Shown: positions 34,124 to 42,523 of the stretch, in pieces | Numbering within the stretch: position 1 is the stretch's first letter | Layout: every line of letters starts with the position of its first letter | Source of the DNA: Nostoc edaphicum CCNP1411 | GTDB taxonomy: Bacteria > Cyanobacteriota > Cyanobacteriia > Cyanobacteriales > Nostocaceae | DNA: 64,000 nt | Assembly (NCBI RefSeq): GCF_014023275.1 | Contig: NZ_CP054698.1 | Coordinates: forward strand, 7,669,506-7,733,505 | Direction: 5' to 3' | Notes under the pieces: generated by a model | Database searches by the model: none | Seen by the model: only the letters and a program-made list of their open reading frames with translations | Told to the model about the DNA's origin: nothing | Position numbers and translations under genes: made by a program

Positions 34124-34837
34124 ATGGCCAATACACGTAATAGGGTTCTGGAAACAATAGCTGATATTTTAGACAAACGTGCCACATCTCTCCCTGCTCG
34201 TGTTTTGCGCGTGGCTGTCACTGGCATTACTGCTAGTGGCAAATCCACGTTGGCAGAAGAGTTAGAGCAGACTTTAAAAAGACGTGGGCGAAACTGTGTC
34301 CACATTGCAGTAGATGATTTCCATAATCCGCGTGACCTGCGCTATCGCCAAGGTCGTGAATCTGCCGAAGGCTATTATTTCGACGCTTATAACTATCCAC
34401 TCCTCAAAAAGTTTGTCCTTGAGCCACTTGCCGCTGGAGGCAACCTAATGTATCAAGCGCATGGGTTTGATTTGGAAACAGATACCCTGATAACAGAGGA
34501 GCCTAAAAAGGCCAATACCGGAGACATTTTTCTATTTGCTGCCAGTTTTCTACTGCGACCAGAATTGGTATCCTACTTTGATTATCGAATCTATGTAGAT
34601 ACAGATTTTGAGGTAGCTGAACAGCGTGGAGTAGAGAGAGATTTGGTACGACTTGGATCTTGGGAAAATGCAGTCCGCCTGTATCGTCAGCGTTATCATG
34701 CTGCACAACGAATCTACTTTGCAGAATCTAATCCTGTGCAATATGCCGATGCTTTATTGAAGAACAACAATTTGGCGGAACCAATTCTCTTCTTTAGAGC
34801 AAATGATTGTAAAAATAACGATCGCGCTTTTTTATGA
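34124..34837 (+). CDS. Uridine kinase-like P-loop protein
   Basis: A 237-residue P-loop kinase of the uridine/phosphoribulokinase fold. Walker A is VTGITASGKSTLAEEL (near residue 33), the substrate loop is VAVDDFHNPRDLRYRQGRESAEGYYFDAYNYP, and a lid Arg segment is ERDLVRLGSWENAVRLY. Conventional Udk has the same DDFY/H element. The ATG at 34124 (MANTRNRV) is preferred over an in-frame GTG at 34079. The stop overlaps the ATG of the broken GST gene (ATGA), which shows the two were translationally coupled. Why such a kinase sits in a sulfur cluster is unclear. Confidence 0.8.
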   Translation: MANTRNRVLETIADILDKRATSLPARVLRVAVTGITASGKSTLAEELEQTLKRRGRNCVHIAVDDFHNPRDLRYRQGRESAEGYYFDAYNYPLLKKFVLEPLAAGGNLMYQAHGFDLETDTLITEEPKKANTGDIFLFAASFLLRPELVSYFDYRIYVDTDFEVAEQRGVERDLVRLGSWENAVRLYRQRYHAAQRIYFAESNPVQYADALLKNNNLAEPILFFRANDCKNNDRAFL

Positions 34838-35458
34838 AACTCTTCTATACACCTAACTCACCCTATCTATGCACGCATAGCAAGAATAGCTTCACTAGAA
34901 CTGAATCTCAGCGATCGCATCGAAATGCAAAAAGTGACTGTGCGAGATCCCAACAGCGAGCTACTGAATTACAACCCCACAGGTAAAGTCCCAACACTAG
35001 CAACTGATGACGGATTTATTGTGAGTGATACACGCATAATATGCGTTTATTTAAATCAATTCAATCCCGAAATCAAATTATTTGCTGATATTTCTGATGG
35101 TTTTTTACAGCAACTTGAAGGTATAGCTAGTGGGTTCATAGATGGTATCGCTGTCTGGGTAAGGGAATTACGGCGTTCTTCAAGTGAGCAGTCACCAGGG
35201 ATAATCGAGTTAGAGCGATGTCTGACGACAAGCCGCTTTGCGTCTACACGTGCTTTAAGAATCTTGGACTACTTTGAGAAGATTTCTGATAAATTCGACC
35301 AAACTCCTAAACTTGCTCATATCACCCTTGCCTCTGCACTTGGTTTGGAGATTCGTCTACCTGAACTGCAATGGCGACTAAGTTACCCCAAACTTGCACA
35401 ATGGTATGATGAATTCTCCGGGCAACCTTCCCTGCAAGCGACGAAACCAGACTCCTAA
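34834..35458 (+). pseudogene. Glutathione S-transferase, frameshifted by CTAT duplication
   Basis: The ATG at 34834-34836 overlaps the kinase stop. The frame reads MKLFYTPNSPY and then leaves the GST frame. CTATCTAT at 34863-34870 is a tandem 4-bp duplication. Removing one unit restores YARIARIASLELNLSDRIEM and joins the open frame that continues from 34925 (GKVPTLATDDGFIVSDTRIICVYL, then the C-terminal helical domain) to the stop at 35456-35458, giving a normal GST of 206 residues. The gene is therefore inactive as read, unless the repeat is variable in the population. Confidence 0.85.
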
Positions 35459-35535
35459 AGATAATTAGTAATTCGTAGTTAAGATTCCAATTACGATTTG
35501 TTTACTCTTGGGATAATAATTACGAATTAACAATT

Positions 35536-36486
35536 ATGTTCACGGTTCTTTTATCCGCCTTCATCTTGACGTTTCACAACGTTACAGTACGAATTTTATT
35601 TTCAGAACATCTCGTACTGGGTTTATTTGTACTCGGTGGATACGTTAAACCGGATTTACAGAACTCATTATTGCTGATGTTTATGCGAATGCTACTGGTG
35701 GTTCCACTTATGGCATCTCTAGCATTTAAGCTATATCCATCTGCTGGAAAAGAATTGCGAGATTTATTCAGGCGCGAACGCACTGATGTTTTGCTCCAAG
35801 CATTGGGCTGTGGAGTCTTAATGTTTGTGTATATTGCGTTACTCTACATTGCAATTGGCTTAATTCCTACTGGAATTGCCATGACTCTATTCTTTACCTA
35901 TCCCGTGTTTACGGCACTGCTTGCTTGGAGGTTTTTTGGCGAACGTCCAACACTTTTCCGTTGGCTGGTGATGGCGATTATTCTGGGGGGTGGAGTACTC
36001 ACAATTCCTCAATCTTCTGCTGCTTACAGTAGTGATATTATTACTAATGGAATTTTCGCCAGCATTGGATCTGGAGTTGTTTACGCCTTTTATAAGGTTA
36101 TGGCCCAAAAATGTTTGGAAAAATTCCATCCAGTTCCTTTCACCTGGATTAGTTTTACCTGCACCCTACTGTTTTCTGGTGTCAGCTTACTGTTCTGGCC
36201 ACCTTCCAGTACTCAACTGGATTGGACACCTCTGTGGATTGGCAGTATTTTTTCTGGTTTAGTTAGTTTCATAGGGCACACTTTCAATAATGTAGGAATT
36301 CGCATGATTGGTGCAACTAAAGCCTCAATCGTCGGCGCTAGCAGTCCAGCATTAACAGTATTAGTCGCATGGGTCACAATTAGCGAAACTTTAAACTTGA
36401 TTCAAAGTTTGGGGATTCTAATTGTCACATTAGGGATCGCGTTGTTGAGTGGAGAAGGCTTTGTGCGTAAACGTAGCACTTCATAG
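35536..36486 (+). CDS. EamA/DMT family transporter
   Basis: A 316-residue membrane protein with about ten hydrophobic helices in two EamA halves. Typical pieces are LIPTGIAMTLFFTYPVFTAL, FGERPTLFRWLVMAIILGGG in half one and IGATKASIVGASSPALTVLVAW in half two. The drug/metabolite superfamily exports or imports amino acids, cysteine-pathway metabolites, purines and others. The position after the sulfur genes suggests movement of a sulfur metabolite, which is inference. Confidence 0.85.
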   Translation: MFTVLLSAFILTFHNVTVRILFSEHLVLGLFVLGGYVKPDLQNSLLLMFMRMLLVVPLMASLAFKLYPSAGKELRDLFRRERTDVLLQALGCGVLMFVYIALLYIAIGLIPTGIAMTLFFTYPVFTALLAWRFFGERPTLFRWLVMAIILGGGVLTIPQSSAAYSSDIITNGIFASIGSGVVYAFYKVMAQKCLEKFHPVPFTWISFTCTLLFSGVSLLFWPPSSTQLDWTPLWIGSIFSGLVSFIGHTFNNVGIRMIGATKASIVGASSPALTVLVAWVTISETLNLIQSLGILIVTLGIALLSGEGFVRKRSTS

Positions 36487-36609
36487 AAATCTTAGAAATT
36501 CACTAGACCAAAAAGTTATACGATTGCTCTGGAATAGTGAATTCTTATAGATTGTTCTTAATTCAAAAAATGTAAGGAGTATTACATTAATTCTATCTTC
36601 TTTATTGTC

Positions 36610-36847
36610 CAATACAGTTCAGATAAGACCAAAACACTTGTAGAGACGGCGATTTATCGCGTCTTGAAAACCCAAAATTTTTGCCAGCCGCCCCAATACT
36701 GCTCGGTTAAGGAATTTATTGGCTGAGGCAAGCAGGGGGAGCAGGGGGAGAAATGGGGGCTGGCATTGAGTTTCGCCTCCCTTGCTTCCCCTGCCTCCCC
36801 TGCTTATCCGAGCAGTATTGCCAGCCGCCCTTAACTGAACCGTATTG
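36610..36847. mobile_element. MITE-like element family B, outer copy with 10-bp target duplication
   Basis: The ends CAATACAGTTCAGATAA (36610-36626) and TTAACTGAACCGTATTG (36831-36847) are inverted with two mismatches. Flanks are CTTTATTGTC (36600-36609) and CCTTATTGTC (36848-36857), a 10-bp duplication with one change. The right flank contains the stop codon of the PEP-CTERM gene, so the insertion hit that gene's end without altering its product. The left arm holds TGTAGAGACGGCGATTTATC, shared with other family B copies. A second element is nested at 36694-36820. Confidence 0.88.
36694..36820. mobile_element. MITE-like element family B, nested copy with 10-bp target duplication
   Basis: The ends CAATACTGCTCGGTTAAG and CTTATCCGAGCAGTATTG are inverted with one mismatch. 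The flanks are perfect: CCAGCCGCCC at 36684-36693 and 36821-36830. The 127-bp interior is G-run/C-run rich and non-coding. Confidence 0.92.
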
Positions 36848-36849
36848 CC

Positions 36850-37638
36850 TTATTGTCTAATAATATTTCTTTTTCTCAAAGCTAAACTTGCACCTAAAAA
36901 TCCTAATGTTATACCCAAAATCGATGCAGGTTCTGGAATTTGAGTTGCGTCTAATTTCACATTATCGAAATTGATTTCTATACCATCACTCTCTAAAATA
37001 TTCAGCAATCGGATTTCTAACGCTTGTCCTAAGTTTGGGTTATTAGCTGAAGTAGTATACGAAATACTAGAGGTAACAAAAGCTCCTTCTATAATGCTCA
37101 GGCTATTAAAATCTTGAGTAAGTAAAGTTCCTCCAGCTAATAATTGAATAGCATAGCCAGGGAAACCATCTAAAATAGTGAAACCATTCACAGGTGGAAT
37201 ATTGGCTATTTCAACCTGTAAGGTATATTTCGTATTAGCTGTTAATAGACTGGTAAGGGTTTGTGATATTCCCACAGGACCACTTCCAGGCGGATAAGTG
37301 AGGTAAACATATCCAACATTATTTCCTTCTGGAGCTTCGTTAAAATAAACGTCTGCTGTAGGATTATATGCACCATAAATTGGCTCACCAATACCTATAC
37401 TGGCAGATGTCAGGTTAGATGGATCATATAATGTCCAGCCAGGTAACACATTAGTAGTAAAGTCTCCTTCTCCTATTATTGGTTCTTCAAAACCTGCATT
37501 AACTATACTTAAGCTTGCTGCATTTGCTGTATGAGTTTTAGTGATAGCTGCAATATTTATAGCTGCACAAATAGCAGTAATATAAGCAATTTTTGCGGAG
37601 ATTTTTTTGGGAATCATAATTTTAGTGGTAGATAGCAT
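36850..37638 (-). CDS. PEP-CTERM sorting domain protein
   Basis: A 262-residue exported protein. The N-terminal signal is basic then hydrophobic (KISAKIAYITAICAAINIAAIT, cut near AANAA-type residues at ~40). The mature domain begins SLSIVNAGFEEPII and WTLYDPSN, a jelly-roll/CBM-like start. The exosortase signal is IPEPASILGITLGFLGASL followed by ALRKRN. The stop lies inside the target duplication of the adjacent family B element. The start could be the second Met (residue 8). Confidence 0.87.
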   Translation of the reverse strand: MLSTTKIMIPKKISAKIAYITAICAAINIAAITKTHTANAASLSIVNAGFEEPIIGEGDFTTNVLPGWTLYDPSNLTSASIGIGEPIYGAYNPTADVYFNEAPEGNNVGYVYLTYPPGSGPVGISQTLTSLLTANTKYTLQVEIANIPPVNGFTILDGFPGYAIQLLAGGTLLTQDFNSLSIIEGAFVTSSISYTTSANNPNLGQALEIRLLNILESDGIEINFDNVKLDATQIPEPASILGITLGFLGASLALRKRNIIRQ

Positions 37639-37863
37639 GAGAAAAAATTTAGTAAGTAGTGAGTCAAATTTTATTTCCTAATTACTAAATTCGTAAAAAT
37701 CAGAATTTACGTAATACTTCGTTATTCTAATTATTCAGATGCTAGCACTGCCTTAAAAAAGCATTATTAAGTTTGCAAGATGTTTTGGTATAATCTTCAA
37801 CAAATTTAATTTAGCTGAACTTTAGATTAAAAATTAGTTCTTAACAGTAACTTCATTTAAACA

Positions 37864-37944
37864 ATGTTCAGTACTGATGTTGCTAAACCACAAGAAGCGA
37901 ATATGGCTGTGGCAGCTTTAGGATATTGTGTATTTAGGAGGTAG
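37864..37944 (+). CDS. Small ORF overlapping the Tam ribosome site
   Basis: A 26-codon frame (MFSTDVAKPQEANMAVAALG...) ends in AGGAGGTAG. The AGGAGG is the likely ribosome-binding site of the following methyltransferase, whose ATG comes 10 bases after the TAG. This placement could couple translation. It may equally be the tail of a lost gene, since the sequence has coding-like composition. No homology is recognised. Confidence 0.35.
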   Translation: MFSTDVAKPQEANMAVAALGYCVFRR

Positions 37945-37953
37945 AGTTACAAA

Positions 37954-38718
37954 ATGCCAGATAAATGGAATCCAGAATTATATGAACGGTTTCAATCCCA
38001 AAGAAGTCGCCCATTTTATGATTTGGTAGACATGGTACATCGACAAGAAAACTTACGAGTTCTAGATTTAGGATCTGGAACGGGAAAGTTAACTAAATAT
38101 CTGCACGATACACTAGCAGCACAAGAAACTCTGGGAATAGATGCTTCTGAAAATATGCTGCAAAAAGCACGGCAATATGAAGGTAACGGACTACGGTTTG
38201 AGCAAGGAAAAATAGAGGATAACCCAGGAGAAGGAGAGTTTGATTTAATCTTTTCTAATGCCGCTTTGCAATGGTTAACAGGACACGAAGCTTTATTTGA
38301 AAAATTACGCCGCAAGTTACGTCAAGGTGGACAACTGGCTATACAAATCCCAACGATGGACGATGAACCAGTACATCAGTTAGCGCTTGAAACAGCCAAA
38401 GATTTTAGTCAAGAATTAGGGGGATATGTACGGCGATTGGAAGTACTGACTCCAGCAAATTATGCCAAACTACTGTATAGTCTGGGGTTTATTAAACAGG
38501 AAGTAAAACTTCAGATTTATGGTCATGTTCTACCGTCACGAGAATCCGTAGTGGAATGGTATCGTGGTACGCTACTAACGGCATACGAGTCGTGCTTAGA
38601 TACCCAGACTTATGAACGATTTGTAAAACGGTATAGGGAAAAGTTATTTGAAAAATTGGAAGATGAACAACCTTTCTTTTTCCCTTACAAACGCATTTTA
38701 ATGTGGGGAAGTATTTAA
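37954..38718 (+). CDS. Trans-aconitate 2-methyltransferase-like methyltransferase
   Basis: A 254-residue class I methyltransferase. Opening WNPELYERFQSQRSRPFYDLVDMV, motif I VLDLGSGTGKLTKYL (near residue 35), strand-2 acid LGIDASENML, motif IV FDLIFSNAALQWL and the end EQPFFFPYKRILMWG match E. coli Tam along the whole length. Tam methylates trans-aconitate, a spontaneous inhibitor of aconitase. An AGGAGG ribosome site is visible. Substrate assignment is by similarity only; no symbol is given. Confidence 0.82.
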   Translation: MPDKWNPELYERFQSQRSRPFYDLVDMVHRQENLRVLDLGSGTGKLTKYLHDTLAAQETLGIDASENMLQKARQYEGNGLRFEQGKIEDNPGEGEFDLIFSNAALQWLTGHEALFEKLRRKLRQGGQLAIQIPTMDDEPVHQLALETAKDFSQELGGYVRRLEVLTPANYAKLLYSLGFIKQEVKLQIYGHVLPSRESVVEWYRGTLLTAYESCLDTQTYERFVKRYREKLFEKLEDEQPFFFPYKRILMWGSI

Positions 38719-39004
38719 CTAATTCGTAATTCGTAATTGATTTTGGATTTGCGATCGCATTCCGTCCACCGTAGGCGATCGCAGCTGAGTTATTCACAGA
38801 AGCGATCTCTACGACGGGCTGTGACGCTTACGGAGATATCACTTAGAACACTACCTGTCAAAATTAATCTGCTTGACTACTAGCTAGGCAAACTCAAAAG
38901 ACTGACTCGCCTCAAAAACTTTAATCTTGACTAAATACGTGCAGATACCGGAAAATAAACGTTACTTATAAAATTTACGTCCTGTTCAGGGAATAACACA
39001 GATC

Positions 39005-39946
39005 ATGAGTAACTCTGTAACACTCAAGAAGATCAAGAATGAGATCAGTGGAACTGTGTTCTCATTGCCATATTACGTAGCTCGCGATCAAGGCTACTTC
39101 GCAGATGAGGGGATTGATATTGAGTTCGTTAAACGCAACTCTAGCGATCGCGCACCTGATATTAAACTGATTGAAGATCATCACCAAGTCAACTCTTTTG
39201 GCGGCAAATCACTATTCGAGCAGGGAGAAACTACCCTCTACCGTGCTTGTGAATGGGGACAAGTACGACGCACCTATGACAGTTCTCGCGGTGGTCAGGT
39301 TGTAGCCAAACGTGCTGCAATTGCCAGCCAAGCAATCATCGTGCGACCCGATTCCCCCTACAATATCCCTCAAGACCTAGCTAACGTACCAGTTGGTGTC
39401 AACTTTCACCACGGCTCCCACTATATAGCGATTCAAACTCTTGAAGGTTTCCTACCCAAAGAAGAAATCAAAGTGGTACATATCGATGGTGGCGGTCAAG
39501 GAAAGCGTTTCAACCGCTTTGTCGCTTTGCGTGACGGACTTGTTGATGCAGTTGCCGTCATGGAACCGTGGATTACAGTAGCAGAAAAACTTGGCTACAA
39601 AATTATCGCCGAGGCACACTATGTAGGGCTAGAGATTGGTAGCCCCGATTTGGATGCAGAGACATTCGAGGCGATTAATAGGGCAATCCGTCGAGCTGTA
39701 AAAGACCTACAAAAAGACCCTTTCCAGTATGTGAAGTATCTGATCGATGACGTAGCAGAGGATATTGTACAGCTCGAACCCTCAGACTTTCGTCGTAACC
39801 GATTGCGCTACGCCGACCCAGCACCATACCCTGAAGCTGACTTCCGTCGTACCTACAACTGGATGGTGAACTGGGGACTGATAGAGCCTGATGCCACTTT
39901 CGAGCAGATCGTCAATAACCGAGTTGCTTCGTTATCTATCTCTTAG
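39005..39946 (+). CDS. Substrate-binding protein-like, NMT1/SsuA type, no signal peptide
   Basis: A 313-residue protein with the fold and motifs of sulfonate/nitrate/thiamin-precursor binding proteins: FSLPYYVARDQGYFADEGIDIEFV at the N-terminus, VPVGVNFHHGSHYIAIQTLEGF and LVDAVAVMEPWITVAEKLG later. There is no signal peptide or lipobox at the start, so it is predicted cytoplasmic. It may be a THI5-like or desulfonation-linked enzyme or a sensor rather than the ABC receptor. It precedes a second, exported binding protein and the ABC genes. Confidence 0.75.
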   Translation: MSNSVTLKKIKNEISGTVFSLPYYVARDQGYFADEGIDIEFVKRNSSDRAPDIKLIEDHHQVNSFGGKSLFEQGETTLYRACEWGQVRRTYDSSRGGQVVAKRAAIASQAIIVRPDSPYNIPQDLANVPVGVNFHHGSHYIAIQTLEGFLPKEEIKVVHIDGGGQGKRFNRFVALRDGLVDAVAVMEPWITVAEKLGYKIIAEAHYVGLEIGSPDLDAETFEAINRAIRRAVKDLQKDPFQYVKYLIDDVAEDIVQLEPSDFRRNRLRYADPAPYPEADFRRTYNWMVNWGLIEPDATFEQIVNNRVASLSIS

Positions 39947-40101
39947 CTGACTTGAACATCGAGAGTGGGGAGTAATACCAATTTGTAATTCGTAATTCGT
40001 AATTAAGAGAACGCTGTGTGCAACTTTTACTCGAACCTAACCCCTCAGCCCCCTTCCCTACCAGGCAAGGGAGGAGAATTCAAAGCCTCTCTCCTGCAAG
40101 G

Positions 40102-40277
40102 CTACGGTGTACACAGAAGTTATTGAATCACTACCAGTCCTCGAATTACCCCACCCTAACCCTCCCCGATGCAAAGGGGAGGGAACAAGATTTTCCGGTT
40201 TCCCCCCTTGGCAAGGGGGGATTAAGGGGGGTAAAACCCGGATCTCAAAGTAACTCCGATTTGTGTGTACACCTTAG
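40102..40277. mobile_element. MITE-like element family A, copy 4 with 9-bp target duplication
   Basis: The element is flanked by CCTGCAAGG at 40093-40101 and 40278-40286. The ends CTACGGTGTACACAGAAGT and, inverted, CTAAGGTGTACACACAAAT are imperfect copies of the family terminus. The body is the family A body in the opposite orientation to the 2.6-kb copy. It splits an older CTCTCCTGCAAGGAGAG palindrome. The rest of the gap 39947-40535 has AATTCGT heptamers and no gene. Confidence 0.88.
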
Positions 40278-40535
40278 CCTGCAAGGAGAGAGGAATGGAA
40301 GTGAGGTCAAAAATTAAGTTGCACATCGCGTAAGAGAGTCAGATTTAATCTAGTTTTTCAGGTTTGTATCTGTAGCTTTCATTTGCAGAATTGGTATAAG
40401 GGATATTTTTTGCACCTTTGCACAAAACTCATCCCATCAATCAACAACGCCAAAAATACTACTCCCTACTCTTTACTCCCTTTTTCATTCGTTCTGGTGT
40501 ACGCAGTTCCCAACGGATATATCTGAAATAAACCT

Positions 40536-41576
40536 ATGCCTTCACGTAGAGACTTTTTAAAATACACTTCTATAGGATTAACAACTGCTTTAACTACAAT
40601 CTCTTGTGACAATAACACTGTTAGTCAATCTGTCGCCGATCAGGGAACTCAGGGTACTATTAAAGTCAGACTAGGAGCAGTAAGCGGGATTAACTCCATT
40701 GATGTTTGGATTCCAGAGGATTTGGGTTACTTCAAGGAAGCGGGCTTAAGTGCAGAAGTGATTCAATTTCAAGGCGGTGGGAAAATGCGAGATGCTCTAA
40801 TTGCCGGAGAAATCGATTTTTCTGCCCAAGCACCTTTACACGTCTATCTCTCTCAGCTTAAGGGAGTCCCTCTGAATGTTGTAGCCAATCGGCGTAATCT
40901 TGTAGATACTTCCTTAGTAGTACGTTCTAATTTGCAATCCCAAATCAAGACAGTGAACGACCTGAAGGGGAAAAAGTTTTCGGTCGGTGAGGTTGGCTCT
41001 TGGGGCTGGGCAGTATCAGTCAAGTACCTGCGTCAACATGGACTAAGTGAAAAAGATGTTCAATATGTGCAAAGTAGTAATGCTACAACTTATACACTGC
41101 TCACTAGTGGTCAGGTAGATGCGGCTGTGACTGGTGCGCCCGACTTGCATAAACTACTCAAAGAAGGAACAGTTTTTCAATTAGTTAATGCTCTTGAACC
41201 GGAGACTCATAAAAAATATTTTGGCGCTCCTGAAGCGATGACCCGTGCTTGGCTGAGTCATGAGCGTGTTACTTCCCAAAACCCTGAAGCCGTTAAGAGA
41301 TTGGTTGCAGCAGTAAACCGCACATTTGAATATATGCATCAAACCTCACCTGAAAAAATTCTAGATGCAGTTGGAAAACGTTTTCAAGGTGCCAATTTAG
41401 ATGCGATTCTGACCGGTCTTCAGACTGAACTGCAACAATCAGTTCCTAGAAATGCCTCTATTAGTGAGGCAGCATATCTTGCAGACCAGCAGGTATTCAT
41501 TGATGCCGGGATTATTAAAAAATTAGTTCCCTACTCTCAAGCGGTGTTCGATAAGTATGCAGGTCATAGAGCTTAA
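40536..41576 (+). CDS. ABC transporter substrate-binding lipoprotein, SsuA/TauA type
   Basis: A 346-residue exported binding protein. The N-terminus MPSRRDFLKYTSIG has the Tat twin-Arg motif, and TTISC at residues 20-24 looks like a lipobox. The mature domain has IDVWIPEDLGYFKEAGLSAEVIQF, GGGKMRDALIAGEIDFSAQAPL, DLKGKKFSVGEVGSWGW and QVDAAVTGAPDL, as in receptors for sulfonates, nitrate or related anions. It is followed at 138 bp by the ATPase and permease genes, so it is the probable receptor of that transporter. Confidence 0.88.
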   Translation: MPSRRDFLKYTSIGLTTALTTISCDNNTVSQSVADQGTQGTIKVRLGAVSGINSIDVWIPEDLGYFKEAGLSAEVIQFQGGGKMRDALIAGEIDFSAQAPLHVYLSQLKGVPLNVVANRRNLVDTSLVVRSNLQSQIKTVNDLKGKKFSVGEVGSWGWAVSVKYLRQHGLSEKDVQYVQSSNATTYTLLTSGQVDAAVTGAPDLHKLLKEGTVFQLVNALEPETHKKYFGAPEAMTRAWLSHERVTSQNPEAVKRLVAAVNRTFEYMHQTSPEKILDAVGKRFQGANLDAILTGLQTELQQSVPRNASISEAAYLADQQVFIDAGIIKKLVPYSQAVFDKYAGHRA

Positions 41577-41597
41577 TTCGTAATTCGTAATTCGTAA
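41574..41597. repeat. Heptamer tandem repeat (TAATTCG)n
   Basis: Three to four TAATTCG units begin at the stop codon of the binding-protein gene. The same unit occurs near 35.5, 38.7 and 39.99 kb. Confidence 0.75.
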
Positions 41598-41714
41598 TGA
41601 CGCTCTCTACGAACGCGGGAGCGTGTCGTTCGCGGTAGCGTTGCGTAGCAAAGACAGACGCTAAAAGCGTAGCTTACTTAAGAGTAGTTTAATGTTCCCT
41701 TGGGATTTTTGCTT

Positions 41715-42512
41715 ATGTCAACCCCTATGATCACTACTCAAAATCTCTCCATTTCTTATTGGAGTAAGAATAAGCGAGTTGAAGCATTACAAGATATCAG
41801 CTTGACTATCAATGCTGGTGAATTTGTCACGCTGATTGGGCCAAGTGGCTGTGGTAAGAGTACTTTACTTAATGTGATTGCGGGGTTAATTCGTCCTGGG
41901 ACAGATGTCAAGGGCACCTTTAATAATAGTGGCATCAAAGAAATTGGCTACTTGTTTCAAAAGCAAACCCTACTACCCTGGCGGACAGTCCTAGGTAATG
42001 TCACTGCTCCTTTGGAAATTCGTGGTGTACCGCGAAATGAAGGACGGGAAAAGGCTTTGGCACTGTTAGCAAAGTATGGCTTGTATGGTTTTGAGCAGAG
42101 TTTTCCGAGAGAATTGTCGGGTGGGATGCAGCAGCGCGTTTTGCTGATTCGGACGCTGATTTATGAACCAGATGTTGTGTTACTTGATGAACCTCTTAGT
42201 AGTCTTGATGCTCAAACACGCGCTCTTTTACAGGATGAATTCCTGCGATTATGGCGCGATACGGGATGCACCTTTATTTTGGTAACTCACGACCTCGATG
42301 AAGCGATCGCACTTTCGCAAAGAGTATTTTTATTGAGTTCACGTCCTGGTAAAATTGTCAAGGAATTTCAGATTGAGTTACCAACAGAACGTTCTGCGAT
42401 CGCAATTCGCACAGATCCCCGATTTCAAAAAATCCAGCGTGAGATGTGGTCAGATTTAACCGCACAGGTATTGCAACAGCAAGATCGAGGATTCGCACTC
42501 TTTAAAACTTAA
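41715..42512 (+). CDS. ABC transporter ATP-binding protein, SsuB/TauB/NrtD type
   Basis: A 265-residue ATPase. Walker A GPSGCGKSTLLN (near residue 43), Q-loop LFQKQTLLPWRTV, signature LSGGMQQRVLL, Walker B DVVLLDEPLSSLDAQTR and switch His LVTHDLDEAIA are all present. The Q-loop and GPSGCGKST sequence are characteristic of the nitrate/sulfonate/taurine group. The ATG at 41715 (MSTPMITTQN) is preferred to an in-frame TTG at 41700. The permease gene follows after 11 bp. Confidence 0.93.
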   Translation: MSTPMITTQNLSISYWSKNKRVEALQDISLTINAGEFVTLIGPSGCGKSTLLNVIAGLIRPGTDVKGTFNNSGIKEIGYLFQKQTLLPWRTVLGNVTAPLEIRGVPRNEGREKALALLAKYGLYGFEQSFPRELSGGMQQRVLLIRTLIYEPDVVLLDEPLSSLDAQTRALLQDEFLRLWRDTGCTFILVTHDLDEAIALSQRVFLLSSRPGKIVKEFQIELPTERSAIAIRTDPRFQKIQREMWSDLTAQVLQQQDRGFALFKT

Positions 42513-42523
42513 TAGAGAATCAC

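Noticed and set aside
40018..40317. 99-codon plus-strand frame at 40.0-40.3 kb
   Set aside because: It is created by the family A MITE and its flanking palindrome, not a protein gene.
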